A stretch of 64,000 nt of DNA, taken from Lepus europaeus (lineage: Eukaryota > Chordata > Mammalia > Lagomorpha > Leporidae). Positions 10,600 through 22,403 of this stretch are shown in pieces (the first letter of the stretch is position 1; each line of letters begins with the position of its first letter). The position numbers and the translations under genes are program-made. The notes beneath the pieces were generated by a model that saw nothing but the letters and a program-made list of their open reading frames with translations, was not told the DNA's origin and ran no database searches. The stretch lies in assembly GCF_033115175.1 (NCBI RefSeq), contig NC_084843.1, forward strand, positions 59,498,474-59,562,473, read 5' to 3'.

Positions 10600-10913
10600 T
10601 TCGGCAAAATAATTTTATTTTATTTCTTCACACATGGTAAACATATACATCCAGTACGTGCTCCTCTCCCACATCTATTCACAAACGACTTCCGAATCAC
10701 CTTTGCTACTAAGTCAGTTGTAACTAAAAGTTCTCTTAGGTGAGACACGAAACGCGCTTTTAGACAGCTAATATTCTGAAAGCACTGGCTGGGGCACAGC
10801 AGGGTTGCTAGAGCCGGATGAGTTCTGTGAATGCAGGCCTCTGAAGAGCCTCGGAAGTTTCCAGGTGAGCAGGCTGCAGCAACAGGCTCCTCTTGTGCTC
10901 CAGAGAAACTACG
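10600..10913 (-). other. PPA1: PPA1 3' UTR
   Basis: Sequence following the TAA stop (10,914-10,916) on the minus strand. It is unique and runs about 300 bases to a pair of overlapping AATAAA signals. The cleavage point near 10,600 is inferred from the signals. Confidence 0.65.
10614..10624 (-). terminator. PPA1: PPA1 polyadenylation signals (two overlapping AATAAA)
   Basis: On the minus strand the sequence reads AATAAAATAAA, giving AATAAA at 10,619-10,624 and again at 10,614-10,619. They lie about 290 bases after the PPA1 stop codon, a normal distance. Confidence 0.65.
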
Positions 10914-10945
10914 TTAGTTTTTCTGGTGATGGAACCACTTATCCA
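10914..10945 (-). CDS. PPA1: PPA1 coding exon 11 and stop
   Basis: 32 coding nt: residues 280-289 ([10 protein letters not shown]) and TAA at 10,916-10,914. The acceptor is GAGTACAG, behind a run of nine T. The 3' UTR follows without interruption. Confidence 0.93.
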
Positions 10946-13900
10946 CTGTACTCAAAAAAAAATCAGAATTCCTATTAAGAATCAGAATTATCCCTAATAG
11001 AAAACGAAGAATATGCTTGCTTTAGTGGATCTTCATGCTAATTGTAGTGTGATTTTCAAAGCCGTTTTTCATGTGGAAAAACCCTTTTCTTACAGAGAAT
11101 TCTAGCATGCAATGGGGAGAGGCGCATGGAGCCCAGCCCGCCCAGGGTCCACCAGGCGTCTATGTGGAACTCCGGCCTGGAGACCGCTATGATGGAGTGG
11201 CAGTAAACACAGTAGGTACGTAGCAGCCCACCCTTCCTACACACGGTGTGGAACTCTAGAAATGCCTCCCTTCTCTCCCTGTGTGTACGCGACGCGTTGG
11301 TAAACACAAGGAGGAGCTGGAGGACACGATGCTCGATGCAACAGCCAGGCATAAAACACAATCGCCGCATGGCCGCAGTACCACGAGGAGTGGAGAGTGG
11401 AATGGTGCAAGCCGGACTAGGCAGGAAGGTGGCCGGGGAAGGGAGATGCAGTGTCCCCGTTAGACAGGAGGGACAAGCTCCAGCGGGCCACTGCGCTCAA
11501 CAGCGACCACACTAAGCGATCATGTACTGTGTGCTTCAAAGTAGAGGTTTCCACCACAAAAAAAAAAATTATTTTTTTGAAGTGACAGATTTATCAACCA
11601 GCCTAATTTAATCGCTCCACATTATAAGCATATACCAAAACATCACATTGTACCCTACTCACATATCTAAATATTGATCAATTGAGAATAAAATGTAACT
11701 AATTTTCCAAAGATAAGTAGAGCTTTTTGTTCTATTTACTGAATGCAGCTCTTACCATCTGTTGGTATCGTGCAGGCGGAGTCACAGGGTGGTGGCAACT
11801 AAAATAAAACATAAAAATATATTAGCCTAATTCTAGGAGGAAAAAGCACAAAAGTAAGATGACAGGGATTTTAAAGAACTTGAACACAGGCTATTCCGAT
11901 GTTAGGCTCTAAATATCTAGATGTGAGGTTTGCTCTACCACTAAGAGAGGCTAACAAATTCCATCCTCTTGACAGGAAGATGACTAATAAAAATGTATGT
12001 TTTTCAAAGAAAGAAAAGGAACCGACTCTTGCATACAGACAGGGGGCGCCCACTGAAGTTTACGATGGCGTTAACCACCCTCCCGACTCTCCTCACTCAA
12101 CTCTGCAGGACTCCCGGTAAGTAACGCTGGATTGAAGTGGCTGGCATCACTGTTAAGCTGTCCTTTCTCAAACTGCCATTTACAAAGCAGTAAAAAGACC
12201 TCCTTTTCTTTCATTTTCCTTATTTACTGTTGCAAATGAAAATAATTTACGACCTAATTTAGTCCAAGCCATTAGAAGCAGCACAGAAAGCTCTTGCTCT
12301 GCTGGATGACGACTACCTCACTCCAAAGTCCTGTCTAGTGTTACCAAAGCACTGAGGGCTCTTCAGTCCTTGCTGTGACCACGTCAAGTAAATGGCCATT
12401 GGTTCTTTGAAAAATGGCTTTTGAGAGACAACAGGCACTTGCTTTTCCTTGGAACATTCTGGAACCACTTTGGTTTTGCTAACTGCTGGTCAACTAGACC
12501 ACCCTCAGCTTCCCCCTCAAGTAACCTCAAGACGTCAAAGATATTTGCTGAAAGAAGTACTTCCTGTCCCCATGTAGCACTGGAGTTTTCAGCCCCCAAA
12601 TATTTTCTTTCTAAAGGAAGCTTGTACATACAGCATCCACAACAGCTTTGGCCGCATCGGGGTCACACCTGAAGGGGCTCTCAGACACTGTTGTATTCAT
12701 GCTATTAAATAAAACAAAAACAGGCGTAAGACAAAACAACAAAAACAATTAACTCTTTGGATTTAAGGTGGAGATGGTATACCAGGCTTGTTTTAATTGA
12801 AAGCTTTTTCATCCACATAAACACTGTGATGATTCATTTGAGCAACGTACAGCTATTTTTGCAGTCAATTTTATCCAAATCTTAATAAGTTCAGATTTAA
12901 GAACCTGAGATTGAATGCTTTCTAATTCTCACTGAAGTAGCAGGGAAACGCAAAGTGACACTCATGAGAAACGTATTTTCTCCTAACCAGAAAAAATGAA
13001 ACAAAAAATCCAATTCCGATCAGTGTAGCTAAAACATCTGACATGAACCTCCTGGCTGAACATGCTCAGAGTGCCTGGTTTGCACCCAAGCAGCTTCCCA
13101 CGAGTGTGCCCTGGGAGGCAGCAGGTGGCGACTCAAGTACTCAGGTGGCTGATGCCCACATGGGAGACAAGGATTGAGTTCCAGTCTCCTGGCTTTGGTC
13201 TGGCCGATCCCCAGTTGTTGCAGGAATTTGGAGTGGATAAAAGATCCCTCTGTCTCTCTCCATTTTAAATAAAGTCAAAGTAGGGGCTGACATTGTGGTG
13301 CAGTGGGATAAGCTGCTGCCTGCAATGCCAACATCCTATATGGGCACTAGTTTGGGTCCTGGTTGCTCCACTTCCAATCCAGTTCCCTGTTAATGCACCT
13401 GGGAAAGCTGCAGAAGGCAGACCAAGTGCTTAGGCCCCTGCCACCCACATGGGAGATCCAGAAGAATTCCAGGCTTTTGGCTCTGGCCTGGCCCCAGCAG
13501 ATGGAAGATCTCTCTCGTTTCTCCCTCTCTTTGTGACTCTGCTTTTCAAATAAATAAAATAAACCCTTAAATAAAAAGGAAAAAGGGGGCCGGCGCTGTG
13601 GCATAGTGGGGAAAAAGCCACCACCTGCAGTGCCGGCATCCCATATGGGCGTCTATTCGAGACCCAGCTGTTCCACTTCCAATCCAGCTCTCTGCTATGG
13701 CCTGGGAAAGCAGTAGAGGATGGCCCAAGTTCTTGGTCCCCATTCCCGCATGGGAGACCCAGAAGAAGCTCCTGGCTTCAGATTAGCACAGCTCTGGCCA
13801 TTGTGGCCAATTGGGGAGTGAACCAGCGGATGGAAGACACCCCCCCCCCACCTCTGTCTCTCTAACTCTGCTTTTCTAATAAATAAATCTTTAAAAAGAC

Positions 13901-16900
13901 AAAAGGTTTATTGTTCACAGCTGGGTGCTGGTTTTTCATCACTATTTACATGGGATCCTCTCCTTCAGTTCAGATTCTGTCACAGGTGTGGACAGAACGC
14001 TACCAACGCACACATCAACTCTGTGACCTTGCTGACATTGTTTTAGGGTTTCCTGAGCACATAATTACATCATCTAGAACAACTGGTTCTCCCCTTCCAA
14101 CGTTCGTACATCTTCACTTCATTGTCTAGTGTATTCAGAATAACAGTACCTAAGAGGAAGATTCAGTTCCAGCACTTACTTTACCTCTGTCACAAACTGG
14201 CAAACTTAACAGCTCAGTAAAAATCAGCCATCACCATGAGCAGCAGTCAAGCCAGTGTGAAAGGTAGTTACTGGTTAGTGGCAATGCATATTACCTCCTA
14301 AGTTACTTCAAAAGGCTTGTAGGAAATGGAATCAAAAGTTTATTTTGGTGCAAAAAATTTTAAAGTTCATTCATAGTTTTGCATTTTTCCAGATGCATGG
14401 ATTTCAAAATTCTTTGTACCTAAAACAACGTATCCTTTCATTCCATTTTCCCATAGAAGCTTTTCTCTTGCATCTATCTTATTTTATCCCCTATATTCTG
14501 AGCACCCTTTGTCAATTATCCCACGCAGCTCTGATCTCACTGTTGCCTTTAACGCTCTAGTCCGTAGGTGTTCACAGAGAATGCCACAGGTACTTTGTAC
14601 TTGTTTATGTGCTTATCTTCTCGTTCACATGAGCACTGAGTGACAACACTGCCACCTCTTTCCTAAGTGACCGCAAGGGTACACTGTCTTGGGGCCGGCG
14701 CTGTGGCGTAGCAGGTAAAGCTACCACCTGCAGTGCTGGCATCCCATGTGGGTGCCAGTTCAAGTCCCGGCTGTTCCAATTCCAATCCAGCTCCCTGCTA
14801 TGGCCTGGGAAAGCAGCATAAAATAGTCCAAGGCCTTGGAAGCTCCTGACTCCTGGCTTCAGATCGGCACAGCTCCAGCCGTTGCGGCCAATTAGGGAGT
14901 GAAGACCTCTCTCTCTGCCTCTCCTTCTCTCTCTGTGTAACTCTGACTTTCAAATAAATAAATAAATAAATCTTAAAAAAAAAAAAAAAAAGAGTATACT
15001 GTCTTAAAGCCTTTGGAGTGGGTTGGTCTACACTGCAAGCTACACAGCAGAGAAAGTTAACACTTACCAGCTGATTCCCTTTCCATCCGTCTTCTTAGTC
15101 ACTAAAGCTTTCCAATAGTCATGAGTGCTTTTAATGATATCAACTGCAAAGGCCTATAATTTGAAAAGATAAGCATTACCACAGACAAGGATTCTACCAA
15201 CATTGTCTATTTCTAATTTCTATTAATTCTATCACTATTTTCCCAATGCCTAACACCTGGCCTTTTTTGAACCACTTCCTACATTAAAAATAGGAAAAAA
15301 AAGGGCATCCATATGAGCACCAGTTCAAGTCCAGAGGCTCTGATCCAGCTCCGTGCTAATGTGCCCAGAAAGGCAGTCGAAGATAGTCCAAGTGCCTGGG
15401 CCCCGGCTATCCACATGGACCTGCACAGAGCTCCAGGATCCTGGCTTCAGCTACTCCAGCCCTGGCCATTTCAGTCATTTGGGGAGTGAACCAGCAGACA
15501 GAAGATTTCTGTTTCTGTCTCTCCCTCTCTCTCTGTAACTCAGCCTTCCAAGTAAAACAGATAAATCTTTTTTTCAAATGGAAAAGAATATTTAAATGAA
15601 TAAACATCAAGATTGTCTTAATTAAGTCTTTAGACTTGTTTTATAGATCTTTAGATGGCAACAATGTGGTTACATTTTACATCTCAATACAAACAGACCT
15701 GAAGCTATAATTCTGAATGACACTTTACCTTATCTTTAAATTCTGCATTAAAGGCAAATTCATTTTCTGGTTTTCCATCAGGAACCTTGTACCTTCTAAA
15801 CCAGTCCACGGTAGCTTCTAGGTAGCCCGGTTTCAGCCGTTTGACATCATTTATATCTAAGAGGATAAGCAGATGGCAGAATGCATGGTTATTATCTACA
15901 CGTTCAACAGAAATAGTGTCTAACTTGAAAGAACTGTGGGGTGGACTATCAGAAAGATCAACACAGGGTCTGCTGTGTGTAGCGCCACTTGGGTCCACTT
16001 GGGTTGCACATCCCATATCAGAGTGCACAGTTAAGTTCCAACTACTCCAATCCAGTTTTCTGCTAATGTACACCCCAGGATGCAGCAGTTCAAGCATTTT
16101 GGTCCCTGACACCCATGTGGGACCCAGATTAAGTTCAAATCTCATGGCTTTGGCCCAGTCCAGTCATGGCTATTGTGGGCATCTGGGGAGTGAACCAGCA
16201 GATGGAAGACTCTCCATTTATGTGTCTGTGAACCTTTCAAATAAAAATAAATTTTAAAAAAATTTTTAAATTTCAAGATAATGTTAGAGCTAACGACTTT
16301 GTTGAGCCAAGATTCCATATATATTAAAAGGAAACTATCCAGTGCCTTAGAATAGCTCTGACTCTAAGTGCCAAGAGATCACATAAGATAGTAATTGCTA
16401 TTAGTTAAGAGTAAGGAGAGGCTACATAGTGAAAGAACTAGTTGGACATGTATTGGTAATTCCTATGAGAAGGGTGGAAGACACCAAAAATATCAAGTTG
16501 AGAATGTTATTTCAGAGTCATACCCCAATTATATACTAAAAAGAACATTTATTACACTGATATCCACTGCCTACCTATCTAATGTGATTAAACTTTGCTA
16601 GGTGACCCTGGCATTCTATTAAAATGCTTTAGCCCAGCCATTGAGGTGTGCTTCTTTTAAAACCTTAAAATTTCTGGGGCCAGTGCTATAGTGTATCAGG
16701 TTAAAGCCCTGGCCTGCAGTGCCAGCATCCCATGTGGGTGCCATTTTGAGTCCTGGCTGCTCCACTTCCAATCCAGCTTCCTGCCAATGTGCCTGGGAAA
16801 GCAGTGGAGGATGGTCCATGTGCTTGGGCTCCTGCACTCATGTGGGAAAACTGGAGGAAGCTCTTGGCTCCTGGCTTTGGAGAGGCTCAGCTCCGGCCGT

Positions 16901-19900
16901 TGCAGCCATTTGGGGAGTGAACCAGTGGATGGAAGACCTCTCTCTCAGTCTCTGTCTCTACCTCTCTCTGTAACTCTTTCAAATAAACAAAATCTTAAAA
17001 AAAGAAAAAACTTTAAAGTGTCTGCACAGGGACCATGTTACAGTGGAGCAGCTTAAGACTTGGCTTGTGATTCCAGCATTCCACATCAGAGAGGTGGTTC
17101 AAGCCCCAGCTATTCTGTTTCTGACCCAGCTCCCTGCTAATGCGTCTGGGAAGGCAGCCAAGGAAGGTCCCAGTACTTGGGCCCCTGCCATCCACGTGGG
17201 AGACCAGGATGGAGTTGCCTGGCCCAGACCTGCCTACTGTGGCCATTTGGGAAGTGACCCAACAGATGGAAGATCTCTCTCTCTCTCCCTCTCTGAATCA
17301 TTCTGCCTATCAAATAAATATTTTTTTAAAGTTTCCATATAGCCATCAATAACTGCCAGGTTCAGTGTCATTAAACTGAACCCTAACTATTTGTGTAAGA
17401 TAACCTAGCTTCAGTCCAATTCAGGATCCACACGAAAAATATCACACATATTATTAGCATTAGCTAATGGAGCAGCTGGGTCAATCCTGCGCACACATGA
17501 GATGCCGGCACCACAGGTAGTAGTTTTACACGCTACACCACAGTGCTGGTCCCAAGGGCTCTCTTTTGCTTTCTCTCTCTCTCAAATATGAATAAGAATT
17601 TTTTAAAAAATTATTGCAACACAATAATAAAGACACATTTACTAGGATGGCTGTAACTAAAAAGGTAACAAGTGTTGGTGAGGATGTGGGGAAGTTAGGA
17701 CCCGCATGTACTTTGGTGAGAATGTAGAATACTACAGTTGGATGGGCGTCTGGCCCAGTGGTTAAGACACTGGTTAGGACTCCCAGAGCCTGTATGAGAC
17801 TGCCTCGGCTCAAGTAGTTAGGCTCCTGCCACACAGGTGAACACCAGTATTGAGTTTCTGGTCCCTGGCTTCAGCCTGGCCCAGACCCGGCTATTCGTAG
17901 GCATTTGAGGAGTGAACCAGCAGATAGGAGGTCTGTCTCTCTGCCTTTCACACAAATAAAAAAAAAAAATTTTAAAATAGCATAGCTGCTTTGGAAGGAA
18001 ACTTGGCAGTTCCTCAAAAGGTTAGTCAGAGTTACTCTAAGACCCAGAAAGTCCAACCCTAGGTACATACCCAAGAGAATTAACTATATCTCCTCACAAA
18101 AAAAACTTACACAAGAATGTTCACGGTGGCAAAACTCGTACTGTCCAAAAGCACCTCCGTGTTTATCTGCTGAACTGACAAACAAAATGTGGTGCATCTG
18201 CACAACAGGACAAAATTCAGCCATAACAAGGAAGGAGATTCTGATACATGCTACCCATGGATGAATCTAGAAAACACTCTGCTAAGGGAAAGAAGCTGGA
18301 CACAAAGGCCACATAGCCTGCAAGTCTGCATGTGAAACCTCTAGAACAGGCACATCCCTGGGGACAAAGAGCTGAGCAGCCTTATGACTGCAATATATCC
18401 TGAATTACAATCTTTAAAATAAAAGGATGGATGTTATTACCAACAAAGAAACAAAATACTGGCGCTTGCTACGGTGTGGATGAATCCCAAAAACACTAAA
18501 TGGAATACAAGGACACTTCAAAAAACTCATGGAAAACTGGAATGAAAAGGAGTTGTTTTTGTTTTGTTTAATTTTCTTATTTGAAAGGCAGAGAGAGAGA
18601 GAGAGATTTGTTCCATCTGCTGGTTCACTCCCTTAAACGACAATCGCTGGGGCCAGGTCAGACAGAAGCCAGGATCACGGAGCTCCATCCAGGCCTCCTC
18701 CAGGGATGGCAGGGATCCAAGCACTGAGGCCATCTTCCACTGCCGCCCCAGGTACACTAAGCAGGAAGGGGCCGGGAAGTGTATCAGCCAGAGGTTTAAC
18801 CTGCTGTGCTACAATGCCTGCCCCGTAGGCTTATTTTGGTGCCAAAAAATGTTGAAATGTATGCATAGTTTTTTCCTAAGACACATTTTCCATAAACTTT
18901 TTCAAGACTCCTCATATATGCTCAGTTAAGTAAGCCAGACATAGCAGGCACCTATTACGTGATCCTATTTATACAAAATGTTCAGAACAGGCTTATTCTA
19001 GAGAGACAGGAAGTAGCTTCCGGGTTGCCGGGGACTGCGGGAAGGGGACAGAGTGATTGCCAATGGATACGGGATTTCCTGCTGGGGCAATGAACGTGTT
19101 CTGGATTCAGATAGCAGTGACAGCTGTGTGACGCAGTGAATACGTCCGCTAAAAATCACTTGGAAATGGTGACGTTCGTGGTATGTGGCCTATGTCTCAG
19201 TTACACATTTTTTAAAAAAATAAAGAGTCACTAAGTGTTAGTATATGGGGAAGGAAAGGAAAAAACTCAAACCAGCAGCATTCTTCTCTCTGGCACGAAG
19301 CAGAAGGCTGCCCAGCGAAGTGCCCCGGGGCAGGGGCAGACACGCTCCTCGGCCAACAGTCAGAAGGGACGGGCTCCCGAGGTGAAGCCTGCTGCTACTC
19401 AGACTCGAGACCCTCCAGTCCCTTACCGTTGTAATTGGCCGCGTCAGGATCATCCATGTTAATGGCGATGACTTTCCAGTCGGTTTCCCCTTCGTCGATC
19501 ATAGCCAATATGCCCAGAACTTTCACCCGGATTATCTCACCTCTCGCACACACCTGAGAGGCAACAAGCAGTCAGGACGCTACTATACAATGCTACGCCA
19601 CAAGAAAAGTGTCACTCCACAGACAACGGGAAATCAGGACGACGCCAAGGCCCTAAGACGCCTCCTCCAGGCAACCCTGTAAGAGCCGGACAGCCGGGTG
19701 CCTCACCAGCGCTCTCCGGGTCTCAAACAGGACTCACAGGCCACCAGCAAACCATAACACGGTCTAAAGAACACGAGCTACCCTGACCTATCACTGATGT
19801 GCTAAGAATATGTCCCCCACAATTAGTGTCAAAGACGTACCTTTCTCTTATTTTATAAAAGACACTGAATTAGGCAATTCACACAATATGACGTAAAGAC

Positions 19901-22369
19901 TTTGACACAGTGGCCGAGATGCTGCTTGGGGACCCCCATTCCACATCAGACTGGCTGGGTTCAAATCTTGGCTCTGCTTCCATTCATCGTCTTGCTAATG
20001 CACACCCTGGAAGGCAGCAGGTGCTGGCCCACGGACTTGGGTTCCTACTACCCAGGGAGGAGACTTGGATTGACTTCCTGGATTCAGCCTGGCCCAGCCC
20101 TAGCCATTGCAGGCATCTGGGGAGTAAACCAGCAAGGGGAGATATCTGTCTCTCTGCCAAATAAACAAACAAACAAACAAATAAATAAATAAATAAATAA
20201 AGCGAGCAACCAAGCAAGCCTTGACTTAAAACAAAATGACAGGGGCTGGTGCTGTAGCACAGCGGGTTAACGCCCAGGTCTGAAGCGCCGGCATCCCATA
20301 TGGGCACGGTTCTAGTCCTGGCTGCTCCTCTTCCCATCCAGCTCTCTGCTATGGCCTGGGATAGAAGTAGAAGATGGCCCAAATCCATGGGCTCCTGCAT
20401 CCACATGCGAGACCTGGAAGAAGCTCTTGGCTCCTGGCTTCGGATCAGCACAGCTCCGGCCGTTGTGGCCATCTGGGGAGTGAACCAGTGGATGGAAGAC
20501 CTCTCTGTAACTCTGTCTCTCAAATAAATAAAGATAGGCTGGCGCCGTGGCTCACTAAGCTAATCCTCCGCCTGTGACGCCAGCATCCCGGGTTCTAGTC
20601 CCGGTCGGGGCGCCGGATTCTGTCCCAGTTGCTCCTCTTCCAGTCCAGCTCTCTGCTGTGGCCCGGGAGTGCAGTGGAGGATGGCCCAAGTCCTTGGGCC
20701 CTGCACCCCCATGGGAGACCTGGAGGAAGCACCTGGCTCCTGGCTTCTGATCGGCCAGTGCGCCGGCCGCAACACACCAGCCATAGCGGCCATTTGGGGG
20801 TGGTGGTGAACCAACAGAAAAGGAAGACCTTTCTCTCTGTCTGTCTCTCTCTCACTGTCTAACTCTGCCTGTCAAAAAAATAAATAAAATAAAAATCTTT
20901 AAAAAAGACAATGTTCTTTTTTTATACCATTGCAAATTTTAATAGAGTATTATTTCTATTCTGCTTAACTTGATTTAAATAAGAAGAAAATCCATTTAGA
21001 CACAATAATTAAGAAAAGTCAATTCATGGCCGGCGCCGTGGCTTAACAGGCTAATCCTCCGCCTTGCGGTGCCAGCACACTGGGTTCTAGTCCCGGTTGG
21101 GGCGCTGGATTCTATTCCGGTTGCCCCTCTTCCAGGCCAGCTCTCTGCTATGGCCCGGGAAGGCAGTGGAGGATGGCCCAAGTGCTTGGGCCCTGCACCC
21201 GCATGGGAGACCAGGAGAAGCACCTGGCTCCCGGCTTCGGATCAGCGAGATGCGCCGGCTGCAGCGGCCATTGGAGGGTGAACCAACGGCAAAAAGGAAG
21301 ACCTTTCTCTCTGTCTCTCTCTCTCACTATCCACTCTGCCTGTCAAAAAAAAAAAAAAGAAAAAAAGAAAAGTCAATTCTTTATCAGTATTTCCAGAACC
21401 ACAAGGAATTTAACATCAACCTTGAAAAGTTCTTTTATCTACATTCAAGGTTGCATTCCACACACCAGTTGCCCGATTTGTTTTTTCTTGTTCTCTAAGT
21501 TTGGTTGAAAATTCCCAATTGCCTTTGTAAGTGAGCATTTTCACTTCTTAATGCCTGCATGGCTAGTGCTATTTCAACTTGAATATTTGTGTTTCCACTT
21601 CTCAGATACACATGCCTCCACTTCTGTAATCAACCTCTGAATTTCTGAATCCTCTAACTCAAAAATATTTTCCTGGAGGCCGGCTTGTAGCATAGTGGGT
21701 AAATCCACTGGCCCATGATGCTCACAACCTATGTGGGTGCTAGTTCAAGTTCTGGCTGCTCCACTTCTATTCCAGCTCTCTGCTATGGCCTGGAAAAGCA
21801 GTGGAAGATGGCCCAAGTACTTGGGTCCCTGCACCCACGTGGGAGATCTGGAAGAAGCTCCTAGTTTTGGACCAGCCCAGCTCTGGCTGTTGTGGCCATC
21901 TGGGGAGTGAACCAATGGATGGAAGATCTCATTCTGTTTTTCTCTCTCTTAACTCTGCCTTCCAAATAAATAAATCTTAAAAAAAAAAAAAAAAAAAGGG
22001 TACTTTCCTTATTTTACAGGAAAAGTCATAAAAATAAACTGAAAAGGCCGGCGCTGTGGCTCAACAGGCTAATCCTCCGCCTTGTGGCGCCGGCACACCG
22101 GGTTCTAGTCCCGGTCGGGGCACCAATCCTGTCCTGGTTGCCCCTCTTCCAGGCCAGCTCTCTGCTGTGGCCCGGGAGTGCAGTGGAGGATGGCCCAAGT
22201 GTTTGGGCTCTGCACCCTATGGGAGACCAGGATAAGCACCTGGCTCCTGCCAACGGAACAGCGCGGTGCGCCGGCCGCAGCGCGCTACCGCGGCGGCCAT
22301 TGGAGGGTGAACCAACGGCAAAAGGAAGACCTTTCTCTCTGTCTCTCTCTCACTGTCCACTCTGCCTGC

Positions 22370-22403
<34 letters not shown>

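Larger units (their letters stand above)
10946..13039 (-). other. PPA1: PPA1 introns 8 (part), 9 and 10, free of CSINEs
   Basis: Unique sequence between the last three exons. Intron 10 (10,946-11,755) has an unusually CpG-containing middle (about 11,090-11,520) that belongs to no known repeat. No extra exon could be supported. Confidence 0.5.
18425..19222 (+). mobile_element. Second old L1 3' end, interrupted by nested elements
   Basis: Left part reads 'gtgtggatgaatcccaaaaacacta'; it resumes at about 18,911 with 'tatgctcagttaagtaagccag' and 'tcctatttatacaaaatgttcag', then 'gggacagagtgattgccaatgg'. The two halves join as a normal L1 3' end. A mariner-like element holding a SINE sits between them. 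Confidence 0.7.

Noticed and set aside
15705-16145. 146-codon frame containing PPA1 exon 7
   Set aside because: The exon is real, but its extension to the left and right is intron and SINE sequence.
20536-20620. tRNA-like heads with A and B boxes (GGTTCGAGTCC-type)
   Set aside because: They are the 5' parts of CSINEs, not free tRNA genes; each is followed by the SINE body and A-tail.
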